DNA of 7,353 nt, taken from assembly GCA_036380435.1 (NCBI GenBank), contig DASVES010000222.1:1-7353 (forward strand), read 5' to 3'. Below, piece by piece: positions 1 to 6,200 of the stretch. The stretch's first letter is position 1. Every line of letters starts with the position of its first letter. The position numbers were made by a program, and so were the translations under genes. The notes beneath the pieces are model-generated. The model was given only the letters and a program-made list of their open reading frames with translations. It searched no databases and was not told the DNA's origin. This DNA comes from DASQDT01 sp036380435 (lineage in GTDB: Bacteria; Acidobacteriota; Blastocatellia; Pyrinomonadales; Pyrinomonadaceae).

Positions 1-62
1 CAACGCGCGGGCGCCGGCGGCGCATCCCACTTCCGACCGCCTCGCCACAATGATTCGTGTGA

Positions 63-81
63 AGACGCCCTCCCGGCGTCT
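63..81. other. Short GC-rich hairpin near the left edge
   Basis: AGACGCC (63-69) and GGCGTCT (75-81) form a perfect 7-bp stem around a 5-base loop. No T-run follows on the + strand. One + frame is open from base 3 to a TGA at 51-53, so this could be the terminator of a gene whose last codons lie at the window edge. The visible tail is arginine-rich and unrecognisable, so that gene is not called. I see nothing else in bases 1-98. Confidence 0.25.
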
Positions 82-98
82 CTCGCGCGGACGCGTCA

Positions 99-107
99 CT
101 TCCCATC
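99..107. repeat. Left copy of 9-bp target-site duplication
   Basis: CTTCCCATC here is repeated exactly at 236-244. The two copies abut the outer ends of the inverted-repeat element at 108-235, the arrangement expected from a staggered-cut transposition. Removing the element plus one copy would restore a continuous sequence running straight into the ribosome binding site of gene 1. Confidence 0.75.
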
Positions 108-235
108 GGCTTTGCCCGCAAAGTCCCCGAGAAGTCGCTTCACCCGAAAAGTGTGACGCAGTTAAAGGATTTAGCCCAGACTTTTCGGGTGAAATGTGTC
201 AATCGGGACTTTGCGGGGACTTTGCGGGCAAAACC
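108..235. mobile_element. 128-bp MITE-like non-autonomous element with terminal inverted repeats
   Basis: Seen in sequence: the outer arms 108-129 and 214-235 are inverted repeats matching at 21 of 22 positions, beginning GG and ending CC. A second perfect 14-bp inverted repeat is nested inside (TTCACCCGAAAAGT at 139-152, ACTTTTCGGGTGAA at 180-193), leaving a 27-base centre. The right arm carries an 11-bp tandem duplication (205-226); with one copy removed, the spacers between outer and inner arms become equal at 11 bases, so the ancestor was probably a 117-bp symmetrical palindrome. Perfect 9-bp direct repeats flank it. There is no coding capacity. Known: short palindromic elements with target duplications are mobilised in trans by a transposase recognising the ends; 8-9 bp duplications with GG-starting ends occur in several DDE transposase families, and I cannot choose among them. 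It would fold into a strong hairpin in the leader of gene 1. Alternative: an intergenic repeat or regulatory palindrome with a chance direct repeat. Confidence 0.72.
205..226 (+). repeat. 11-bp tandem duplication inside the right arm of the element
   Basis: GGGACTTTGCG occurs at 205-215 and immediately again at 216-226. The second copy lies largely within the outer right arm. The left arm has only one complementary unit, so this is a local duplication that breaks the symmetry of the palindrome. Confidence 0.7.
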
Positions 236-244
236 CTTCCCATC
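236..244. repeat. Right copy of 9-bp target-site duplication
   Basis: Exact second copy of CTTCCCATC from 99-107, directly outside the right end of the element. It ends 3 bases before the purine-rich ribosome binding site of gene 1, so the insertion point is about 17 bases upstream of the start codon. Confidence 0.75.
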
Positions 245-247
245 TCA

Positions 248-254
248 AGAGAGG
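248..254 (+). promoter_or_regulatory. Ribosome binding site deciding the start of gene 1
   Basis: AGAGAGG sits 7 bases upstream of the ATG at 262. An in-frame ATG at 196 lies inside the inverted-repeat element and would add 22 residues ahead of an otherwise clean signal peptide. The site and the signal peptide together favour 262. Confidence 0.65.
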
Positions 255-261
255 TTTTCTT

Positions 262-1671
262 ATGCGAACCCGCCGCCTGCTATTGCCGTCCCTTTTTCTC
301 TTCGCGCTGCTGTCCTGCCTCGCGCCGAACGCGCTGGCGAACGGGGGGCTGAACGTCTCGGCGCGCGACGCCGTCTCGGAGGACGCGGCCCTGCGCGCCT
401 CGGCCCTCAAGACGTTGCGCGAGGCCGGCCCCGCAGGGCTTGAAGCACTGTTTGCGGAGTTCGCTGACGAGATTGCGCTCCGTGCGGGCGGACAACCCGC
501 AGCGGGCGGCGCGGAGTGGGCGAGAATCGCCGAGGCGTTAGACGCCGTGAGCCAGCAGCGCGACGGATTTGCGTCGCGTCTCTACTGGTACACGGACTTC
601 GAGGAGGCGAAGCACGCGGCCCGCGCGAGCGGCAAACCCATCCTGTCGCTGCGCCTGCTCGGCAAGCTGAGCGAGGAGTACTCCTGCGCCAACAGCCGCT
701 TCTTCCGCACGGTGCTCTATGCCAACACGTCCGTCTCGAAGTTCCTGCGCGACAACTTCGTCCTCCACTGGCAGAGCGTCCGGCCCGCGCCGCGCGTGAC
801 CATCGACTTCGGCGACGGCCGCCGCCTTGAGCGCACCGTCACCGGCAACAGCATCCACTACGTCCTCGACCCCGAGGGCTGGCCCATCGACGCGCTGCCC
901 GGCCTCTACGGCCCCGGAGCCTTCGTGCGCGAACTCGAACGCGCCGCCCGTGCCACACGCGCCTCGGCCCGCCTCGGCGGCGAGGCGCGCAACCAGTTCC
1001 TCTTCCAGTACTACAACGAGCAGGCCGTGCGCCTCATGGATAGTGTGCGCTCGGACGCACAGGCGGCCGTTGTCCGTTTGCCCGCCGAGGTGATCCAGCG
1101 CCAGATCGGCGGCGTGCCGGCGAGGGGGACCATCACGCCGCCGCCGCCGACCAAATCCACCGCGATCCAGGCCATGCCGCGCGCCATGACGAAGATGATG
1201 ATCGAGGATCGACTCGTGAGAGAAGTCACCAACAACATCACCTACCGCCCCGGCGTGATGCAGCGGGCGATCAACGAAGACGGCTGGGCGAAGATCGCCG
1301 GCCTGCACCTGCCCGACGCGCGCATGGACGCCGCGAGCATCGCGCTCCTCGCCGCACACAACCCCCACACGCGCCCCGCCGTGCGGGCCATGACCGCCGC
1401 CGATACGACGGGCGCAGGAGGTCGCTTCGCCCGCGCCGTCGCCAACCTCGAACGCACGATGGCGCTCGACACGGTGCGTAACCAGTACCTGATGCGGCCC
1501 GTTCTGCTCCGTTGGTTAATCAGCGGGGCGGGCCTCGCCGGCGTCGAAGAATTTAACCGGAGAGTCTACGCCGAACTCTTCCTGACGCCCGACTCCGACC
1601 CCTGGCTCGGCCTCGCCGCGCCCGACAGCTACACCGCCCTGCTCGACGACGGCCTCGTGACAAACAGGTAG
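262..1671 (+). CDS. Secreted thioredoxin-fold protein with one-cysteine CxxS motif
   Basis: A 469-residue protein. Residues 1-26 are a signal peptide (RTRR, a leucine-rich core, cleavage likely after A26 in NALA). C19 after LLS makes a poor lipobox, so lipid attachment is possible but less likely. Residues about 105-230 read as a thioredoxin-like domain: an aromatic W/Y start (Y108-Y110), a helix and a GKPIL strand as in DUF255-type and thioredoxin_7-type proteins, then C142-A-N-S145 where a CxxC would lie, the strand FVLHW, and TGNS (194-197) before a VLDPEG strand where a cis-proline would be expected. C142 is the only cysteine of the mature protein, so ordinary dithiol chemistry is ruled out. 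A monothiol role, binding or a structural role remain. Residues 231-469 are unrecognised, with a Pro-rich stretch (TPPPP) and helical segments. It is separated from gene 2 by 507 bases and a hairpin. The fold is fairly sure; the function is unknown. Confidence 0.85.
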   Translation: MRTRRLLLPSLFLFALLSCLAPNALANGGLNVSARDAVSEDAALRASALKTLREAGPAGLEALFAEFADEIALRAGGQPAAGGAEWARIAEALDAVSQQRDGFASRLYWYTDFEEAKHAARASGKPILSLRLLGKLSEEYSCANSRFFRTVLYANTSVSKFLRDNFVLHWQSVRPAPRVTIDFGDGRRLERTVTGNSIHYVLDPEGWPIDALPGLYGPGAFVRELERAARATRASARLGGEARNQFLFQYYNEQAVRLMDSVRSDAQAAVVRLPAEVIQRQIGGVPARGTITPPPPTKSTAIQAMPRAMTKMMIEDRLVREVTNNITYRPGVMQRAINEDGWAKIAGLHLPDARMDAASIALLAAHNPHTRPAVRAMTAADTTGAGGRFARAVANLERTMALDTVRNQYLMRPVLLRWLISGAGLAGVEEFNRRVYAELFLTPDSDPWLGLAAPDSYTALLDDGLVTNR

Positions 1672-1717
1672 CATGTCGCTGGGAGCGCACGCGCCGATGC
1701 GTGTGCTCCCCGACATG
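1672..1717 (+). terminator. Strong hairpin immediately after gene 1
   Basis: The stem begins at the base after the TAG stop. CATGTCG (1672-1678) pairs with CGACATG (1711-1717), a 2-base bulge follows, then GGGAGCGCACGC (1681-1692) pairs with GCGTGTGCTCCC (1699-1710) through 11 Watson-Crick pairs and one G-U, around a 6-base loop. No T-tract follows, so it is a weak match to an intrinsic terminator. It may instead stabilise the 3' end or act with a termination factor. Confidence 0.55.
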
Positions 1718-1763
1718 ACGTCGCCGCTCAGCCGTTTCGGAGAACGTGTTAGCAAAAATTCAG

Positions 1764-1792
1764 TTGACATCCTCACGCGATGAAGGTATGTT
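1764..1792 (+). promoter_or_regulatory. Sigma-70-type promoter candidate
   Basis: TTGACA (1764-1769), a perfect -35 hexamer, is followed after exactly 17 bases by TATGTT (1787-1792), 4 of 6 matches to the -10 consensus. An A/T-rich stretch at about 1751-1763 could serve as an UP element. Transcription would start near 1799, leaving a leader of roughly 380 bases before gene 2. No better promoter is visible closer to gene 2. Confidence 0.55.
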
Positions 1793-1802
1793 GCGCCGGT
1801 CA

Positions 1803-1860
1803 AATCTGCTGCCTGAAGTTTCTTTGCCCAGGTTAGAATTGCCCCGCAGATTCTCCTTTT
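1803..1860 (+). promoter_or_regulatory. Possible attenuator: competing stems followed by TTTT
   Basis: AATCTGC (1803-1809) is complementary to GCAGATT (1846-1852). The second segment overlaps ATTCT (1850-1854), which can instead pair with AGAAT (1835-1839), extended by GG/CC across a bulge, just before TTTT (1857-1860). The two stems exclude each other, as an anti-terminator and terminator would. The stems are short, so this is suggestive only. It begins about 5 bases after the predicted start of transcription. Confidence 0.25.
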
Positions 1861-2096
1861 GAATATGATCCGCTTCCGGTCTCCCATCTCGACATCTCGT
1901 CGAACAGCTTTCCAGGGTCGGCCCTGTGTCTGCGTGACCGGCCATTAGCCGACTACTTGCCACTTTTCAAGAATCGCCACGGTCGTGTAGTGGTTCAGTT
2001 TGAAGCTGAAAACTATATTTTCATCCGCGCGCGTGCGGCCCCATGAAATGGCCTGCCGCGACATCGCATAAATTTGTAGGCAATAGTCTTTAGGGT

Positions 2097-2140
2097 GATT
2101 GCCTGGGGCAATCCGATTGCGGAGCGGTCTTGCCGCAATT
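2097..2140 (+). promoter_or_regulatory. Four-segment alternating stem array upstream of gene 2
   Basis: Four segments in order: GATTGCC (2097-2103), GGCAATC (2107-2113), GATTGCGG (2115-2122), CCGCAATT (2133-2140). Segment 1 pairs with 2 (7 bp, 3-base loop), 3 pairs with 4 (8 bp including one G-U), and 2 pairs with 3 through the near-continuous palindrome GCAATCCGATTGC (2108-2120). Pairing 1:2 plus 3:4 excludes 2:3, the layout of classical leader attenuators. It ends 38 bases before the start codon of gene 2. As DNA it could equally be a repeated operator site. Confidence 0.4.
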
Positions 2141-2178
2141 GGAATTGACCCATTAACCACTGTCGGCTGGACATTGAC

Positions 2179-3024
2179 ATGAATCTCACCAAACGAATCG
2201 GCGGCCACGACGGGTTGTCTGCCGCCCGCCACCTTTTGCTGATGACGGCGCTGGCCGCCGCGTCACTTTTCGGCCGCGCGCCGGATGTCCTGGCCCAACA
2301 GCAGGTGCAACCCGACGAGAATTTAAAGGAATTGCGGGAAGACGTTCGCTCGTTGAAGGAGGGGATGACGGCCGTCCAAAGGGAACTTCAGGAGATTAAG
2401 AAGCTGCTCTCGAAGCAGCCCGTCGTTGCCGCCGCCCCGGCGAACGAGGCTCCGCGCGAGATTCTTCTGGATTTAGGCGGCGCGCCCTCGAAGGGGGACG
2501 CCGGCGCGCGGCTCGTGCTCGTCGAGTATTCCGACTACCAATGCCCCTTCTGCTCGCGTTACGTCCGCGACACGCTGCCGCTGATCGAACGCGACTACAT
2601 CAAGACGGGGAAGATTAAATACGTCTTCCGCGACTTCCCTCTGGAATCGATTCACCCCAACGCGCTCGTGGCCTCGGAGGCCGCCGCCTGCGCCGGCGAG
2701 CAGGGGAAATACTGGGAGATGCACGACCGTCTCTTCGGCAATCAGGGCGCGCTGGCCGTCGCCGACATGGCCGCCCACGCACGGGCCGTCGGCGTCAACC
2801 AGCCGAACTTCCAGCAATGTCTTGCCGGCGGCCGGCACAAAGAGCCGATCCGCAAAGATATGGCCGAGGCCATCAGCCTCGGCGTGAGCGGCACCCCGAC
2901 CTTCTTCATCGGCCTCGCATCGCCGGACAGCTCGAAAGTTAAAGTCCTGCGGGTGATGAAAGGGGCCGGTTCCTACGTCAACTTCAAGGAAGTTTTGGAC
3001 GGCGCTCTCGCCGCTCTACCATAA
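2179..3024 (+). CDS. Exported DsbA/DsbG-like thiol-disulfide oxidoreductase with coiled coil
   Basis: 281 residues. Residues 1-39 form an export signal: a basic N-terminus, a hydrophobic core from L19 to F31, cleavage after VLA39. Residues 49-77 are a coiled coil with unbroken 3-4 heptad spacing of L49, L52, V56, L59, M63, V66, L70, I73 and L77, so the protein should oligomerise. Residues about 95-281 are a DsbA-family (Thioredoxin_4-like) domain: strand LVEYSDYQ, active site C122-P-F-C125, helical insert, and the cis-proline loop G235-V-S-G-T-P240-T. C171 (before AGEQGKYWEMHD) and C214 (FQQC) are a second pair often seen in this family. Expected role: oxidising or isomerising disulfides in exported proteins. 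No redox partner is in the window. The ATG at 2179 has only a weak GGA 7 bases upstream; an ATG at 2242 (M22) would cut into the export signal, so 2179 is kept. Family certain; oxidase versus isomerase open. Confidence 0.93.
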   Translation: MNLTKRIGGHDGLSAARHLLLMTALAAASLFGRAPDVLAQQQVQPDENLKELREDVRSLKEGMTAVQRELQEIKKLLSKQPVVAAAPANEAPREILLDLGGAPSKGDAGARLVLVEYSDYQCPFCSRYVRDTLPLIERDYIKTGKIKYVFRDFPLESIHPNALVASEAAACAGEQGKYWEMHDRLFGNQGALAVADMAAHARAVGVNQPNFQQCLAGGRHKEPIRKDMAEAISLGVSGTPTFFIGLASPDSSKVKVLRVMKGAGSYVNFKEVLDGALAALP

Positions 3025-3029
3025 GCCAC

Positions 3030-3045
3030 GGGCGGTTCGCCGCCC
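3030..3045 (+). terminator. Hairpin with TTCG loop after gene 2
   Basis: GGGCGG (3030-3035), TTCG loop (3036-3039) and CCGCCC (3040-3045) form a perfect stem 5 bases after the TAA of gene 2, followed by CTATT rather than a clear T-run. It may terminate gene 2. Such short GC hairpins are often dispersed in many copies per genome, so it could also be a copy of an extragenic repeat. Confidence 0.45.
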
Positions 3046-3197
3046 CTATTAGGAGGGCCGAAGGCATCCCACGCGAAGCTCGGGTTTCATCCGTAGAATA
3101 ACTTTCAGGCACGCCCCACTCGTCGGAATCGCTACCCCACACAACACAAACGAACCCCACAAACCTCGCCGCGTTTAACTCCTCGCTAAACACAAGT

Positions 3198-3202
3198 AGG
3201 AG
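3198..3202 (+). promoter_or_regulatory. Strong ribosome binding site of gene 3
   Basis: AGGAG lies 7 bases before the ATG at 3210. The leader upstream (about 3133-3166) is almost only A and C and should be unstructured, which favours translation initiation. A lone TAGAAT (3094-3099) resembles a -10 box but has no matching -35, so no promoter is called for gene 3. Confidence 0.75.
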
Positions 3203-3209
3203 ACACGCA

Positions 3210-6200
3210 ATGCAACGTCGTAGCCTTTCCCTGGCTGTGGGCGTCATCGCACTGCTGGTCAGCTTTTCGCTCCCCCGGACTTATGCGCAAGTCGTGCCGC
3301 AAGATTCGGGGGCCGCGCAGGCCGTCAACTCCGCCCAGCCAGACGCGGCCGACCCGGTAAAACGGGTCGGTCGGACGGAGTCGCCGACGCCGCCTGCCGT
3401 GAGCGTTGCCAAGCTGTCGCCAGCCGCCGCCCTCGCCGCCCAACCACCTCCGAACTCTAACTCTTCCGCGGGAAAAGACTCGGGGAAGCCAAACGCCACA
3501 GCACCGCAAAATAATAACGGGCAAGAAGAACGCAAGCCCCTCACCAAGAGACTCGAGAACACCCGCAAGGGCTACGCCGTCCAATATCCAGAGGATTGGT
3601 CGGTCGGCCCGAACCGGTTCGCCAACATGGACGAGCTCATCAACCTCTCCCCTGAACAGGTGGGGAAAAGGCCGATTACGGCCAAGATCAAAATCACCAC
3701 CGAAGAGAGAAGAAGTCACGAGGAGGCGCTCCGCCGTCTGGAAGAGATCAGGAGCGGCATCGGCGCCCCGACCTCGGCCTTCCTGACCATCGGCGGCTGG
3801 CCCGCCATCCAGTACGGGCGCATCGACGAGAGGCCGTCGCCCGGTCAATTCCCCCGCCCGCAGTTCAAGGATAAGAAGATGTACAGGATCACGACTGCCA
3901 TCGCGGTCGGAGACCTGCTCGTCCAACTGGAGGCGATTCTCCCGTCGGACGCCAACCCGGGGCTGATCCACCAGGCGGAGGCCATCAGCCGCAGCGCATT
4001 CTTCTCGGCGAAGGCCGACCCGAAAAAGACGCAGGACGAGGTGGGGAGGCTCCGCAAGAACGCGCGCCCTAGGTCGGCCCCGCTCGCCCTCACTACGGGC
4101 GACCAGGTGGCGGCTTTCACCCCGCTCCCGGCGAGCCTCCGCCCAACGACTTCGGGTGCCGGAGGCGGCGCGGCGAAAGTGCTGCCCCTCAGCAAGCAGG
4201 ACCCCGATAATTCAGCCGAGCCGGGGCTGACCCGGCGCGTCATTAGCAACCGCAACGGCGAACTCGAAATCGCCGTCTCGCCCAACGGGCGGAACATCGT
4301 CATCGGCCAGCAGAGCGCCTTCCGAAGCTCGACCGACGGCGGCCAGACGTTCCCGTTCAACGGCACCATCCCCTACACCGGCGGCGACCCCTCGCTCGCC
4401 TGGGGGCCGAGCAACGCCTTCTACTACGCCGGAATCGCCGGCGGCGGCGGTTGCCAGGCGGCCGACGCCGCCGGCCCGCAAGGCTACACCTGCACGGGCA
4501 TGGCGCGCTCGACCGACAACGGGCAGACGTTCCCGTTCGTCACGCGGGCCGTCGCCTGCCCCAACGACACCAACCCGGCGTCCATCCCCGGCGCCTGCTT
4601 CCCCGATCAGGAGCACATCGCGGCAGACCGCGTCAGCACCGGCGCCGGCGGCGGCGACCGGGTCTACTCGACGTGGAGGAATTTCGACGCCACCGACCAG
4701 GACCCCGGCCTCGTCTGCTCGCAGGACAGCGGCCAGACCTGGTCCGCCCCAATCGTCGTTGGCTCTGGCTCATTCCCCAGAATCAATGTCGGTCAGGACG
4801 GTTTTGTCTACGTCGTCTACCGTTCCGGCGGCGACTACATGCTCAACAAGTACAACCCGTGCCCGGCGGCGGGCGCGCCCACCGTCGTGCCCGGCTTCCC
4901 CGTAGTCGTCATGGCGCAGAATGAGATTACGTGTCCGTTCCCCGGCCACGACCGCTGCGACCAGGACCCTTCGAGCCAGATGCTCGCCGTTGACGACACG
5001 AACCCGAACCACGTCTACTTCTCCGTCGCCATCAACGGCGGGAGCGCGACGAACGACAACATCGTCGTCCGCGACTCGCTCGACGGCGGCCTGACGTGGC
5101 CCGCCGGGCGGGTCGTCCAGGCGAACGACAGCATTCCCGGCAAGCGCATCATGCCGTGGATCTGCACCACGGGCGGCGAGGCGTTCGTCACCTGGTACGA
5201 CCGCCGCTCCACTCCCGCGAACCAGAACGACCTGACTGAATACTACGCCGGCCGCGTGCGGCTCGACGGGGCCTCCAACCTCGTCGTCGGCAGCGAGATC
5301 AAGTTGAGCGAGGTGGGCGACCCCTGGTGCGCTTCGGGCTGGCCGTGCGGAACGCGCGGCGCTCCGGGCGCTTCCGAGCAGTGCTCCGTCCAGCCGCAAC
5401 TGGCGGGCTTCTGCTGCTCTTCACTCGATGCCAACGGCAACTGCGTCGGCTCCGGCAACCGCTGCGACTTCTCCGACGGCTGCACCATCGGAGGCGAGAC
5501 CTGTCAGGGCGTCGGGGGCGGGTGCCCGAAGTATGGCGACTACAACGGCAACGCCTGCGCCGCGGGGCGCATCTTCGCGGCCTACGCCTCGGCCACCGCG
5601 CCGCCTTCCATCACGCCCGCCTCGACCGGCATCGACATCTTCTTCACGTCGAAGCTCGTCGGCGACGTGCCGCAGCTACAGGTCCCGGGCGGCGTCAACT
5701 TCGGCGACATCTGCGTCGGCGGGACGGGAACGCAGACGCTCAACGTCTGCAACACCGGCAAGGCCGATCTCGAAATCAACGACATCACCTCGAACAATCC
5801 CAGGTTCGCCGTGACCACGACGACGCAGGGGTATCCGGTCGTCATCAGTCACGACTTCTGCTTCCCGTTCCAGGTGACGTTCAACCCGACGGCCACGGGA
5901 GCGCAGACGGCCACTCTGACCATCACGAGCAACGACCCGGCGCTACCCACGGCCACCGTGCAGGCGACCGGTTCGGGGACGCGGCAGGCCATCGACACGC
6001 TGATCCCGAACAGCGGCAACTTCGGTCAGGTCTGCGTCGGCTCGTTCAAGGACCTGAACCTGACGATCAACAACAGCGGCGGGTGCGACCTCGTCGTCAA
6101 CAGCGTCACGTCCACGGGGGCCGACGCCTCGCAGTTCATCGTCGCCGGCGACAACACCTACCCGATCACGGTCGCGCCGGGCGTTTCGGTGCAAGTGCCG

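Larger units (their letters stand above)
1718..2178. other. Lower-GC intergenic leader region ahead of gene 2
   Basis: About 460 bases with no credible protein gene. All three + frames are broken by stops, and the short - strand frames overlap neighbouring genes and look random. Composition is clearly more AT-rich than the genes. It holds a promoter candidate (1764-1792), a small hairpin with TCGAC/GTCGA arms (1889-1903), a longer-range inverted repeat GTCGGC/GCCGAC (1917-1922 and 1948-1953) and the two sets of alternative stems listed separately. I recognise no tRNA or known riboswitch class. A structured 5' leader or small RNA is the most natural reading, but this is inference. Confidence 0.5.

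Noticed and set aside
196..261. Upstream in-frame ATG of gene 1 adding 22 residues
   Set aside because: It lies inside the inverted-repeat element, would bury the signal peptide, and has no ribosome binding site as good as AGAGAGG before 262.
262..339. Lipoprotein signal in gene 1 (LLSC)
   Set aside because: Leucine before serine is a poor fit to the lipobox, and a good signal peptidase I site (NALA) follows. It is left as a minor possibility.
50..352. Open frame of 100 codons at the left edge
   Set aside because: It crosses the inverted-repeat element and the start of gene 1 in another frame, with an arginine- and cysteine-rich random-looking product.
538..1368. 276-codon open frame on the - strand inside gene 1
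   Set aside because: It is antisense to a convincing gene. Long antisense frames are expected with this GC-rich codon use, and its product has no recognisable domain.
1718..2178. tRNA, known riboswitch or CRISPR array in the long spacer
   Set aside because: There is no cloverleaf with a TTCRA arm, no riboswitch core that I can recognise, and no regularly spaced repeats.
1945..2232. 95-codon open frame on the - strand in the spacer before gene 2
   Set aside because: It starts with GTG inside the gene 2 signal-peptide region, has no clear ribosome binding site, and matches no family that I know.
4329..5099. Calling gene 3 a sialidase because of its Asp boxes
   Set aside because: Asp boxes occur in many non-enzymatic propellers; I could not identify the RIP motif, arginine triad or nucleophile of sialidases.
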